Shown: positions 1 through 8,363, numbered from the stretch's first letter. The stretch: 33,523 nt of DNA from Actinobacteria bacterium Ga0077560 (GCA_001464275.1 LNFL01000185.1:1-33523), one strand, 5' to 3'. Made by a program: numbers and translations. The notes: a model not told the origin generated them from the letters alone.

Positions 1-1316
1 CTGACCGGCCTTCTTCAGCTCGGCGAGCCCGTTCTGGGCGGCGATGGCCATGGGCTCGAACAGCGCGCCGATCGGCGGCGAGTAGATGTTCTCCATCCAG
101 GCGATGTCGTGCAACGTCGCGCCGCGCTTGGCGGAGAACGCCAGGAAGTCGCAGCGCTCCTTCACGCCCTCGCCGCCGTGGATCTGGGCGCCGATGAGCT
201 TGAGGCTGCCGGGCTCCGCCAGCAGCTTCACGTGCGTGCGGGTCGCGCCCGGGAAGTACCGGGCCCGGGACACGCCCACGCCCTTGGCCACCACGTACGG
301 CTGGCCGACCGCGGTCGCCAGCGTCTCGCCCAGCGAGAAGCCGCCGATCGTGTAGTCGCCGCCCACCAGGCCCCACGGCACCCAGACGGGGTCGTAGGCC
401 CGGTTCTCGCCACCCGCGTTCGCGCCGGCCGTGCGGCCCTGCGCGTACGCGTGCGACCCGGTGAGCCCGCGGATGGGGATGAGCGTGAGGCCGTGCGGCA
501 CCTCGATCACGTCACCCGCCGCCCACACGCCCGGGACGCTGGTCTCCATGCGCTCGTTCACCACGATGCCGCCGGTGCTGCCGATCTTCACGCCCGCCGC
601 GGCGGCCAGGTCGTTGTTGGGCAGCTTGTGCAGGCACACGATCACGACGTCGCACTCGATCTCGCCGTCGCTGGTGGACACCGCCCGCACGCGGCCGTTG
701 GCGTCACCCAGGAACTCATTGAGCTTGGTGCCGAAGTGCAGGGTCACGCCGCGCTTCTCGAGCGACTCGTGCACCGGCTGGGCCACGTCGGGGTCAAGGA
801 CCTCGTGCAGGGCCCACGGGCCCTCGTCCACGAAGTGGACCTCCAGGCCGCGGTGGCCCAGGTTGCCCGCCATCTCCACGCCCAGCGGCGTCGCGCCGAT
901 CACGACGGCCTTCTTGAGGGTGTCGAGGACCTTGTCGAACTCCATCGCCTGACGGATGTTCTTCACGTAGTGCAGGCCGTCGAGGTTCGACCCCGGCACG
1001 TTCGGCTTCTCCCAGACGAAGCCGGTGGAGATCACCAGCTTGTCGAAGCCCTCGGTCTGCCCCTTGGCGCTGATGGTGCGCTTGTCGAGGTCGATGTCCG
1101 TGACCGTCGTCTGCATGCGCATGTCGAGGCCGTCCTCGACGTAGCGCTCGACGGTGGAGAGGAACAGGTTCTCGAACTTGTCGATCTCCCGGCCATGCAC
1201 GAACGGGATGCCGCACGGCGAGTACGCGATGTCCTCGAACTCCGTGAACAGCGTGACCTTCATGTCGGGGTTGACGCGCTTGGCGATCGTCGCTGCTGCG
1301 ATGCCCGATCGCTCAT
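1..1316 (-). pseudogene. FAD-dependent pyridine nucleotide-disulfide oxidoreductase (CoA-disulfide reductase/NADH oxidase type), N-terminus disrupted, 3' end off window
   Basis: The reading frame open from 1314 to the window edge encodes a flavoprotein of the single-cysteine class (CoA-disulfide reductase, NADH oxidase, persulfide reductase). The redox motif SPCGIPFVHG lies near the N-terminus, followed by an NAD-binding segment (AVVIGATPLGVEMAGNLG), the FAD motif GVWAAGDVIEV and a dimerisation domain ending near FEPMAIAAQNGLAELKKAGQ. An ATG at 1316 overlaps the stop of the upstream decarboxylase gene as ATGA, but that frame stops after about 18 codons. The family sequence resumes one frame over at GIAAATIAKRVNPDM. 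The N-terminal GxGxxG/A loop that binds the FAD ADP moiety is missing, roughly ten codons. The next in-frame ATG is at 1263, which would also lack the loop. It is either a genuine deletion with frameshift or a sequence error. The oxidoreductase family call is secure, its substrate is not. Confidence 0.75.
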
Positions 1317-2554
1317 GGAACCTCCTGTCGGGGCGAACCGGAATTGGCGGCGACCTCCGCGGCCTCGGAGCCGAGGAGCTCCGCGACGGTCTCACGGCGA
1401 CGGGCGACCGTCCACGGTCCCCCGTCACGCACGAGGACCGCCGGACGGACGTCGCCGAACTGCGTTGACTGAACCTGCTGGTATGCGCCCACCCGCGTCG
1501 CCACGAGCGTGTCCCCGGGGGCGATGCCCTCCGGGAGCGCGGCGGCGGGGTGCAGCACGTCGGTGTTGAGGCACAGCGGCCCGGAGACCAGGGCCGGCTC
1601 GGTGGCGCCGTCGGCGGCGACGGCGGCGATCGCCGGCCAGCCCCACAGCGCGCCGGGCAGGAGGTTGGTGCCGGCATCCGCGATCACCACGCGGCGGCCG
1701 TCGGCGAGCCGCTTCACCGCGACCACGCTCATCAGCAGGTCCACGGCGCCGGCCACCAGGGCCCGCCCGGGCTCCACGGTGACGGTGCCGGTGAATCCCG
1801 CGGCGCGGATGGCGTCGCACACCGCGCGGGCGTGGTCGCCGGTGGCCGGCGGGGCGGGGATGCCGCCGCCCAGGTCCAGGGCGCGCACCGCGATCCCGTC
1901 GGCCGCCAGCCGCCCCGCCAGGCGGGCCAGCATCGCCGCGGCCGCCACGTGGTCGTCGGGCGGGCGGGGCCACAACACCCGCACCCCGGCCGCCAGGGGC
2001 CGGGAGGTGTCCGGCGGCGCGTCGAGGTCGGTGGACACCAGGTGGGTGTGCAGCGCCTCCACGGTCATCCCCAGGTCCCGGCACCGCCGCGCGGCGGCGG
2101 GGATCCGGTCCTCGGGGATGCCGAAGCGGCTCGTCGCGCCCAGCGCGCCGGGCACCGCCACGCGCAGCCCGGCCCTGCGGACGCCGGCGGCCGCGGCCCG
2201 GTCGATCTCGTCCGCGCCGTCGAAGATCACCAGGGCGTCGTCGGCGGCGGCGCGCGCCAGCAGCGACGGCGGCTTCGCCGGGCCGTTCACCACGATGGCG
2301 TCGCCCGGCACCCCCACCACCTCGCGGGCGAGCAGGTACTCGGCCTCGCACACCACCTCCGCCAGCGCGCCCTCCTGGGCGAGTGCACGCAGGAAGGCCG
2401 TGGTGCGGTTGGTCTTGTACGAGTAGGCCACCTCGACGGGCCCGTCCCAGGCGGCGCGGAACGCCGCCTCCACCTGCCGGTACGCCTCGCGCACCGCGCC
2501 GGCGTCGGCGAGCCACAGCGGGGAGCCATGCGCGGCGATCAGGTCCGCGCTCAC
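1313..2554 (-). CDS. Group IV (alanine racemase-fold) PLP-dependent decarboxylase, diaminopimelate/ornithine decarboxylase-like
   Basis: This 413-residue protein has the TIM-barrel PLP fold of diaminopimelate, ornithine and arginine decarboxylases. The PLP Schiff-base lysine is K47 in VAYSYKTN. The glycine-rich phosphate loop is LDLGGGIP, the phosphate-binding EPGR motif is in VEPGRALV, and the C-terminal catalytic cysteine lies in SGPLCLNTD, where typical enzymes have GPxCES(G/A)D. The barrel-end HxHIGS motif is changed to THLVST. The GAYQQVQSTQFGDVRPA segment replaces the usual GAYxxxMxSxYN. It therefore belongs to the fold family but probably has a non-standard substrate and is unlikely to be the housekeeping lysine enzyme. 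The GTG start overlaps the stop of the aminotransferase-like gene (GTGA). It is in the middle of a translationally coupled operon with a methyltransferase, a glycosyltransferase and an FdrA-like gene, suggesting a specialised pathway. Confidence 0.85.
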   Translation of the reverse strand: MSADLIAAHGSPLWLADAGAVREAYRQVEAAFRAAWDGPVEVAYSYKTNRTTAFLRALAQEGALAEVVCEAEYLLAREVVGVPGDAIVVNGPAKPPSLLARAAADDALVIFDGADEIDRAAAAGVRRAGLRVAVPGALGATSRFGIPEDRIPAAARRCRDLGMTVEALHTHLVSTDLDAPPDTSRPLAAGVRVLWPRPPDDHVAAAAMLARLAGRLAADGIAVRALDLGGGIPAPPATGDHARAVCDAIRAAGFTGTVTVEPGRALVAGAVDLLMSVVAVKRLADGRRVVIADAGTNLLPGALWGWPAIAAVAADGATEPALVSGPLCLNTDVLHPAAALPEGIAPGDTLVATRVGAYQQVQSTQFGDVRPAVLVRDGGPWTVARRRETVAELLGSEAAEVAANSGSPRQEVP

Positions 2555-3912
2555 GCGGGCGCGCCCTCCCGCAGCGACGCGGCCAGCCGGCGGCCGCGGG
2601 CCGTGCCCTTGCCCTCCAGCAGCGCGATCACCGGGTCACGCCAGCGACCGGACGCAGCCTCTGCCACCGCGTCCCCCAGCACGTCGCGCAGGTGGTCCAT
2701 GGCCCAGGTGTCGGGCCGGGAGAGGTTGATGCGGATGATCGACCCGGCGGCGCCCTCCCCCAAGCCGTCGCCCGGGTAGACCGCCACGCGCCGTGCGAAC
2801 AGCGCCACCATGAGCTCCTGCGCGGAGACGCCGGCCCCGGTGACATCCACGGCGCACGACAGGCCGCGCTGCGGGCGCACCACCAGCTCCAGCCCGGGGA
2901 CGCCGGCCAGCGTCCGCTCCAGGTGGGCGAGGTTGCCGCGCACCACCGCGGCGGCGCGGTCCAGGTAGTCGCGGTCGGCGATCGCCGCCTGCGCGGCCCG
3001 CTGCGCCACCAGGTTCGTGTTGAGCCGCGTGAGCGAGGCCTTCAGCTGCAGGCAGCCGCGCATCAGCTCCGGCGGCCCGGCCAGGAACCCCACGCGGGCG
3101 CCGGCCATGCCCCAGCAGTGCGACACCGAGAACGTCGCGACGGCGTTCTGGGTGAGGCCCTTCACGGGCAGCACGTGCAGCTCGCTGTGCGGGTCGATGC
3201 GCAGCCAGCCGTGGGTGACGTCGTGGATGATGAGAAACCCGTGGCGCTCGGCGAGCGCCGCCAGCGCCTCCACCTCCTCGCGGGTGGCGACCGTGCCGTA
3301 CGGGTTCATGGGGTCCACCATCACCAGCGCCCGGGTGCGCGGGGTGATGCGCGCCGCCACCTCGTCTGGGTCCAGCCGGAAGCCGGTGGACGCCGAGATG
3401 GGCACACCAACCGGGGTGCCGCCCGCGGTCACCACGGCCGACGGCACGTGGAAGTAGCCGGGGTCGCTCACCAGCACCTCGTCGCCGGGATCGACCGTGG
3501 CCATCAGCGACAGGGCCACGCCCTCCTGCGCGCCGGCGGTGCCGATGACCTCCAGGTCGTCGCCGCGCTCCCCGCCCAGGAACACGGCGGCCTCCTCGCG
3601 CAGCGAGCCGATGAGGTCGGGCGTGTACTGGTTCAGGGCCTCCGGGCGCACCGCCGCGCGCATGGCGTCCACGGCGGACTCCGGCGGGCCGGCGAAGCAG
3701 GTGAGCCATCCCAGGTCCGCCCACACCGCGGGGTCCAGGCGCGTCGCGCCCTCCGGGTAGATCGTGTCGGCGTCCATCCCCAGGATGCCGATGGCGTCGC
3801 GGTAGGTGACGTAGTTCCACATGGCGTGCGGGCTGTGCTGCAGCCGGTGCAGGCGGTCCGAGGCCAGGGCGTGGCCCGCGCCCGCGGGACCCCAGGTGAG
3901 CACGCTGCTCAT
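2551..3912 (-). CDS. Class I/II aminotransferase homologue (fold-type I) with His in place of the PLP lysine
   Basis: The 453-residue product aligns to fold-type I aminotransferases. It keeps the asparagine of NPxG (N203, in DPMNPYG), the PLP-nitrogen aspartate (D231, in IIHDVTHGW, with the usual following Tyr replaced by His) and the substrate-carboxylate arginine (R394, in IRINLSRPD). The motif that should read SxSKxxGMAGxRxG reads SVSHCWGMAGARVG, so position 265, normally the Schiff-base lysine, is histidine (CAC at 3118-3120). The flanking motif is intact, so the alignment is unambiguous. Without that lysine, ordinary transamination is not expected. A His at this place is known in the distantly related sugar dehydratase ColD. 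The ATG start at 3912 overlaps the methyltransferase stop (ATGA), and the stop overlaps the decarboxylase GTG. An in-frame start further upstream would only overlap the methyltransferase gene. Confidence 0.85.
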   Translation of the reverse strand: MSSVLTWGPAGAGHALASDRLHRLQHSPHAMWNYVTYRDAIGILGMDADTIYPEGATRLDPAVWADLGWLTCFAGPPESAVDAMRAAVRPEALNQYTPDLIGSLREEAAVFLGGERGDDLEVIGTAGAQEGVALSLMATVDPGDEVLVSDPGYFHVPSAVVTAGGTPVGVPISASTGFRLDPDEVAARITPRTRALVMVDPMNPYGTVATREEVEALAALAERHGFLIIHDVTHGWLRIDPHSELHVLPVKGLTQNAVATFSVSHCWGMAGARVGFLAGPPELMRGCLQLKASLTRLNTNLVAQRAAQAAIADRDYLDRAAAVVRGNLAHLERTLAGVPGLELVVRPQRGLSCAVDVTGAGVSAQELMVALFARRVAVYPGDGLGEGAAGSIIRINLSRPDTWAMDHLRDVLGDAVAEAASGRWRDPVIALLEGKGTARGRRLAASLREGAPA

Positions 3913-4769
3913 GCGATCCCCTTCCGCACCAGGCGCATGACCCGGTAGATGCCGTGCCGGTCGGCCTGCACCGACGCGGGCGCGTAGCCGGCGGCGTCCG
4001 CCCATTCCAGGATGCGCTCGTGCGAGCGGAGCCGCCACACGCACGGCCCGCCCTCGCGGTTGCGCCACACGCGGGCGATGTACTCGATCTCCGCGTTGCG
4101 GGTCTGCACGTTGCACACGATCTGCCGGGGCGCGACGCGCTCGCCCAGCTCGCGCAGGTGCCGCTCGATCAGCGCGTCGTCGTGGTAGATCCCGTAGAGG
4201 CCGAGCTCCAGCACGATGTCCGGCCGTGGCTCCAGGGCCGCCAGGGCGGCGGTGTCGAAGGCGTCGCCGTGGGCCACGTCCACCCGGTCGGCGATCCCCA
4301 GCTGGTCGGCCGCGGACCGCGCCAGCTCCAGCGCGCGCGGGTCGATGTCGCGCAGCACCGCGCGTGTGCCGGGATGGTCGCGCACGGCCTCCAGCAGGTA
4401 CGGGGCGGGGCCGGCGGCCACGTCGGCCACCACGGGCGGCGCGTCGCCGGGATGGGCCTGGATGGCCTCCACCACGGCCCGCCGGGCCAGCTCGCGGATG
4501 TCGCGGAACGCCTCGCAGGTGGGCCGTGACAGCAGCCGCCGGTCCAGCGCGACCCCCAGCGGGGAGCGCCCGGACGGCCGGTTGGCGTACACGTGGTCCA
4601 TGAACGCGCCGCTGTCGAAGCCCTGCCGGTAGCCGGTGCGCAGGCCGTCCGACAGGAGCGCCCCGCCACGGTTGGCCAGCCGGAGGGCGGCGAACCGCCA
4701 GGCGCGCGGCGATGTGCGCGGGAGGTCCCGCGTGAGGTCGGCGAACGCCGGGAGCGCGACCTCAGCCAA
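3909..4769 (-). CDS. Class I SAM-dependent methyltransferase
   Basis: This 286-residue protein contains a Rossmann-type methyltransferase domain in its middle and C-terminal half. Motif I is VVADVAAGPAPYLLEAV (around residues 113-129), followed by the strand-2 acidic motif in VLRDIDPRALELAR and a motif III/IV stretch around RPDIVLELGLYGIYHDD. The N-terminal ~100 residues are helical and Arg-rich. The organisation resembles the family of putative methyltransferases often called Methyltransf_20, but I cannot assign a substrate. The start is TTG at 4769, within the end of the preceding gene (8-nt overlap), and the stop overlaps the ATG of the aminotransferase-like gene, so it is coupled at both ends. 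Its position beside a decarboxylase, a PLP protein and a glycosyltransferase suggests a small-molecule or glycoconjugate substrate, which is inference. Confidence 0.8.
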   Translation of the reverse strand: MAEVALPAFADLTRDLPRTSPRAWRFAALRLANRGGALLSDGLRTGYRQGFDSGAFMDHVYANRPSGRSPLGVALDRRLLSRPTCEAFRDIRELARRAVVEAIQAHPGDAPPVVADVAAGPAPYLLEAVRDHPGTRAVLRDIDPRALELARSAADQLGIADRVDVAHGDAFDTAALAALEPRPDIVLELGLYGIYHDDALIERHLRELGERVAPRQIVCNVQTRNAEIEYIARVWRNREGGPCVWRLRSHERILEWADAAGYAPASVQADRHGIYRVMRLVRKGIA

Positions 4770-5304
4770 GGTAGCGGGGTGTTTCCGCCAGCTCGCGGAC
4801 CCGGTACAGCTCGTGCGCCTCGGCGGCGAGCCGGTCGCCCACCGGCCCGGACAGCGCGGCCAGCAGGTGCTTTGTGCGCTCGGTGTCGGCCCGCACCTCG
4901 CGGATCACCTCCGCGTCCTCATCGGTGACCGCGGCGTCGGCGTACACCGACAGCAGCTGCTCGAAGTGGTCGAGCGATCCCAGGGCGTACCCCACGATCT
5001 CGTCCATCGTGTGGAGCTCTTCGATGCGGTCGTAGATCGCCTCGCCCTCGTCCGGGCAGACGTAGCGATCGGGGTCCACGCCGTGGGCCGCCGCGCGCTC
5101 GCGGAACATCATCATGTGCCGCGCGTTGTCCCCCACCACGGTCGCCAGCAGCGCCTTGAGGGCCGGGTCCTCGGTGCCCGGCACGCGGGCGGAGAACAGG
5201 TCGACCCAGGCGCGCATGCCGTACGCGTGGCGGGCGAACACGCGACCGAGGAGTGCGGGGTCGGCGAGGACCCGCCTGAGCTCATCCCGGTTCTGCAGTG
5301 CCAT
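4762..5304 (-). CDS. Ferritin-like/helical-bundle protein of unknown function
   Basis: This is a protein of about 180 residues, almost entirely predicted helix, rich in His/Glu/Asp pairs spaced as in ferritin-like diiron proteins: DNARHMMMFRE around the second helix and DTERTKHLLAAL near the C-terminus. The canonical ExxH pairs are only partly present, so metal binding is plausible but unproven. I prefer the ATG at 5304, 13 nt after the OsmC stop. An upstream in-frame ATG at 5355 would add 17 residues and overlap the OsmC gene. The stop overlaps the TTG start of the methyltransferase. Its place in the operon suggests either an oxygen-dependent or oxidative-stress step, or a structural partner. 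No closer family was recognised. Confidence 0.65.
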   Translation of the reverse strand: MALQNRDELRRVLADPALLGRVFARHAYGMRAWVDLFSARVPGTEDPALKALLATVVGDNARHMMMFRERAAAHGVDPDRYVCPDEGEAIYDRIEELHTMDEIVGYALGSLDHFEQLLSVYADAAVTDEDAEVIREVRADTERTKHLLAALSGPVGDRLAAEAHELYRVRELAETPRYLG

Positions 5305-5317
5305 GTGCCTCAGCCAT

Positions 5318-5734
5318 TCACTCTGGGAAACGCGCGTCTTCTGAAGTAGCAACATACTTGACCTCGACGCCGCCCGCCATCGTGTTGGACACCCAGCAGA
5401 CCTTGGCCGCGCGCTCCATCAGGTGCTCCCATTCGGCCAGCGGCAGCGCCGCCCGCGCGTGCACCGTGAAGGCTCGGTAGCGGGGCTCCCGACCGGCCCG
5501 CTCCGCCTCCACGGTCACGCGCAGCCCGGGCAGGTCCAGGTCCCGTTTGGTGGCGACCCACCGCAGGGCAAGGCAGAAGCAGGAGGCCAGCGAGGCCACC
5601 AGGAGCTCGGTGGGCATGGGGCCGGTATCGCCGCCGCCCTCGGAGGGCGGCTCGTCCACGCGAATGGTGTGGCCGCGCATGTCCACGTCCACGGCCCAGC
5701 CGTCGAGGTGGGTGGCCGTCGCCGAGATCGCCAT
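5318..5734 (-). CDS. OsmC/Ohr family protein
   Basis: The 138-residue product matches the OsmC family of thiol-dependent peroxide-reducing or acyl-transfer proteins. The N-terminal strand segment (GHTIRVDEPP), the first cysteine helix (PTELLVASLASCFC, with C52 and C54) and the second cysteine (C113, in AKVCWVSNTMAGG) are in the expected places. The start is the ATG at 5732-5734, which shares one base with the glycosyltransferase stop (TGATG). Family members detoxify organic hydroperoxides by a two-cysteine mechanism, but many operon-embedded copies act on other electrophiles. Here the neighbours are a glycosyltransferase and a ferritin-like protein, so a protective or redox role in the island pathway is likely but inferred. 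Confidence 0.85.
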   Translation of the reverse strand: MAISATATHLDGWAVDVDMRGHTIRVDEPPSEGGGDTGPMPTELLVASLASCFCLALRWVATKRDLDLPGLRVTVEAERAGREPRYRAFTVHARAALPLAEWEHLMERAAKVCWVSNTMAGGVEVKYVATSEDARFPE

Positions 5735-6909
5735 CAGTGGGCCTCCACCGGGTGTCGTTGCGCCAGGAATGCGGCGTAGGCCTGCTCGTGCTGGGCGGCG
5801 CTGCGTGCCCACCCGAAGCCGGCGGCGGCCTCGGGTCCGGCCGCCGCGAGCTCGCGGGCCAGCTCCGGGTCGGACGCCACCCGGCCCAGCGCCTCCGCCA
5901 GCCGGCCGGCGTCGCCCACGGGCACCAGCAGGCCGCTGCGCTCGTGGTCGATGAACGTCCGGAACACGTCCAGGTCGGAGGCCACCACCGGCACGCCGCA
6001 GGACATGGCCTCCAGCGCCGCCAGCCCGAAGCCCTCCTTCACCGAGGGGAACGCGAAGACGTCGGCGCCGCGGTAGAGGTCCAGCAGTTCGTCGTCGCCC
6101 ACGGGCCCCAGGATCCGCACGTCATCGGCGCACCCAAGCTGGTCCAGGCGCCGGTCGAAGCGCTCGCGCTCGTCCCGGTAGTCGAACAGCGTGGCGCCGC
6201 CCGCGAACACCAGCAGCGGGCGTTCCTGCGGCGCCGCCTCGCGGAACCGGGCGAAGCCCTCCAACAGGGTGACCGAGCCCTTGCGCGGCTCGATGCCGCC
6301 CACGGTGAGCACCGCGAACCGGCCGGTGAGCCCGTGCCGCGACCGGGCGGCGCGCCGCTCGGCGGCGTCGGGTGCCGCGGCGAAACGGGCCGTGTCGACG
6401 CCGTTGCCCACCAGGCCCGCGCGCACGCCGAACTCCTCGCGCAGCCGCTCCACCCAGGGCTCCGATACGCACACCACCAGGTCCGGGTCCGCGATGGAGC
6501 GGTCCTGGCACTCGATGAGCGACGTGCTCTTGAAGTCGTCGACGTGGTGGACGGTGCGCACCACGTGCGGCAGCAGGCCCTCGTCGCGCAGCGCCAGGGC
6601 GGCGTTCGCCGACAGGCAGTCCTCGCTGTGGGCGATGTCCGGCAGGCCCTCGGCGGCCAGCAGCTCGCGCAGCCCGTCGCGGTACGCCGCCATCATCCCG
6701 TGGATGCGGTCGTCGAACTCCGCCTCGGTGGGGTCGTGCCGGATGAGGTGGACCGGGACGTGGGTGTCGCGGAACAGCGATTCGCCGGTGCGGGCGAGCG
6801 CCACCAGCTCCACGCGGTGGCCGCGCGCGGCGAGGGCCTCGGCGACGGCGATGGCATGCACCACGCCGCCCCGGGGCCGCACCGAGTAGGTGAGGACCAT
6901 GACGTGCAC
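5734..6909 (-). CDS. GT4 glycosyltransferase, MSMEG_0565 family
   Basis: This 391-residue protein is a GT-B fold retaining glycosyltransferase of family 4. The N-terminus reads MVLTYSVRPRGGVVHA, and the RPRGGVVH signature followed by VRTVHHVDDF is what I remember of the MSMEG_0565 subfamily, whose members sit in the Nit1C-like cluster of mycobacteria. C-terminal donor-site elements are present: VLTVGGIEPRKG, the loop DVFAFPSVKEGFGLAALEAMSCGVPVVAS (the E-x7-E motif region) and a closing HERSGLLVPVGD. The GTG at 6909 (giving MHVMVLTYS) is preferred to the ATG at 6900 because it restores the usual first strand. It starts 5 nt after the FdrA-like stop and ends overlapping the OsmC ATG. Its presence supports the reading of this region as a Nit1C relative. 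Confidence 0.85.
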   Translation of the reverse strand: MHVMVLTYSVRPRGGVVHAIAVAEALAARGHRVELVALARTGESLFRDTHVPVHLIRHDPTEAEFDDRIHGMMAAYRDGLRELLAAEGLPDIAHSEDCLSANAALALRDEGLLPHVVRTVHHVDDFKSTSLIECQDRSIADPDLVVCVSEPWVERLREEFGVRAGLVGNGVDTARFAAAPDAAERRAARSRHGLTGRFAVLTVGGIEPRKGSVTLLEGFARFREAAPQERPLLVFAGGATLFDYRDERERFDRRLDQLGCADDVRILGPVGDDELLDLYRGADVFAFPSVKEGFGLAALEAMSCGVPVVASDLDVFRTFIDHERSGLLVPVGDAGRLAEALGRVASDPELARELAAAGPEAAAGFGWARSAAQHEQAYAAFLAQRHPVEAH

Positions 6910-6914
6910 GGGGG

Positions 6915-8363
6915 TCAGTCTCCCAGAACGGCCCGCATCGCCAGGCGGGCGGCGGCGGCGTTGGAGGGCGCCACCGTCACGCCGGCGTCGCGCAGCGCGG
7001 CCTCCTGGCGGCCCGCGTCCTGGGGGTCGCCCGGCGTGCCGCACACATGGGCGATCACGGGCACCCGGCCCGCGAGACGCGCCAGCGCCGGGGCCAGCTC
7101 GGCCGCGGGGTCGGGATGCGCGCCGTGGCCGAGCACCACGTCCAGCAGCACGCAGCCCAGGGCCTCGTCGGCCTCGGCGTCGGCCAGCATCTCCAGCCGC
7201 ACCGCGAGGTCCACCATGGGGTGCGGCCGGCCGCGGGTGTACTCCTCCTCGCCCAGGTCGAGCACGGTGTGCCCGCCGGGCGGGGCCGGGTGGTGGCTCA
7301 CGTTCCCGGCGATGGCCATGTGCGGCTCCAGGATGGTGAGCGCCTCGTGGGCCAGGGATCCGCCGGAGTACAGGCCCAGCAGGTTGCGGCCCGTCGCACG
7401 CGTCCACCGCTCGTCCGACGGGACGGCCGGACGCTCCGGCGCCGGGACACCGGCCGCCGCGTACGCGCCGTCCTCCAGCGTGGCGTGCACCTCGAACGGG
7501 GCGGGACCGCCCTCCCACCCCACGAACGCCGCCACCACGCGCACTCCGGGCGGCACGGCCTCACCGAGGGTCTGCACCACCTCGGGCGACGGCGGCTTGC
7601 TCACAAGGAACAGCGTCTCGGTGGCGGGGTCCTCGGCGAGCATGCGCATCGCCTGGCGGAACATGATCCCGCCGACGTCCTTCGAGAGATCGCGTCCGCC
7701 CACCCCGATGATCTGCGACACCCCGGTCCCGGCGGCCTCTAGCAGGCACGCGGCCTCCTGGGCGCCGGTCCCGGCGGCCGCCACGATCCCGACGGGCCCG
7801 CGCCGCACCACGTTCATGAACCCCAGCCCGATGCCGCCGAGCATCGCGGTGCCGCACCCGGGCCCCATCACCAGCAGGTCCTTGGCCTCACCGCGGAGCT
7901 TGAGCTCCACCTCGTCCTCGACCGAGACGTGGTCGGAGAACAGGAACACGTGCATCCCGGACGTGAGCGCCCGGTGCGCCTCGAGCGTGGCGTACTCCCC
8001 GGGCACGGACACCAGCGCCACGTTCGACCCCGGCTGAGCCGTGAACGCCGCGGTGAGCGTCCGCGGAGCAGCGACCTCGGCGGCCCCACCGGCGGCGGAC
8101 TCCAGGGAGACGAGCCCCTGCTCAGCGGCGTCCAACGCAGCGGCGGCAACGCCGTCATCGGAGGTATTCACAGCAATCACGACGTCACCGGGCCCGGCGT
8201 CGACCTGGGCACCCATCGCCGCAAGCGCTTCGAGATTCGCGGGCGTCCCCATGGCCACCTCGGCAGCCTCGACCCCATCGGTCGAGCGAATCCCGCGAGC
8301 GATCCCCATGAGCCGCATCGAGTCGGCATACCGCCCTCGAATAACCCGTGTCTGCCAGCTCAT
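6915..8363 (-). CDS. fdrA: FdrA/AllF-like protein (succinyl-CoA synthetase-like fold; putative transcarbamoylase subunit)
   Basis: This 482-residue protein belongs to the FdrA family, which has the CoA-binding and CoA-ligase folds of succinyl-CoA synthetase. The hallmark region is VMGPGCGTAMLGGIGLGF, then VVRRGPVGIVAAAGTGAQE and IIGVGGRDLSKDVGGI. A second ligase-like half follows (LLGLYSGGSLAHEAL, then LGCVLLDVVLGHGAH). In Escherichia coli, FdrA (AllF) with AllG and AllH forms the oxamate transcarbamoylase of allantoin degradation. AllG- and AllH-like genes are present here at 15121-17279 and a carbamate kinase at 8722-9672. The ATG at 8363 has a purine-rich ribosome site just upstream (GGAAGGAAG). 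The gene heads the coupled operon that continues to the window edge. The substrate could differ from oxamate. Confidence 0.85.
   Translation of the reverse strand: MSWQTRVIRGRYADSMRLMGIARGIRSTDGVEAAEVAMGTPANLEALAAMGAQVDAGPGDVVIAVNTSDDGVAAAALDAAEQGLVSLESAAGGAAEVAAPRTLTAAFTAQPGSNVALVSVPGEYATLEAHRALTSGMHVFLFSDHVSVEDEVELKLRGEAKDLLVMGPGCGTAMLGGIGLGFMNVVRRGPVGIVAAAGTGAQEAACLLEAAGTGVSQIIGVGGRDLSKDVGGIMFRQAMRMLAEDPATETLFLVSKPPSPEVVQTLGEAVPPGVRVVAAFVGWEGGPAPFEVHATLEDGAYAAAGVPAPERPAVPSDERWTRATGRNLLGLYSGGSLAHEALTILEPHMAIAGNVSHHPAPPGGHTVLDLGEEEYTRGRPHPMVDLAVRLEMLADAEADEALGCVLLDVVLGHGAHPDPAAELAPALARLAGRVPVIAHVCGTPGDPQDAGRQEAALRDAGVTVAPSNAAAARLAMRAVLGD

Noticed and set aside
109-1569. Long plus-strand open frame opposite the FAD oxidoreductase and decarboxylase genes
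   Set aside because: The translation is Arg/His/Ala-rich low complexity without family features, and it is the antisense shadow of two convincing minus-strand genes.
1313-2554. Decarboxylase as housekeeping lysA
   Set aside because: The HxHIGS and C-terminal Tyr motifs are altered and the gene lies in a specialised operon, so a lysine-biosynthesis role is not supported.
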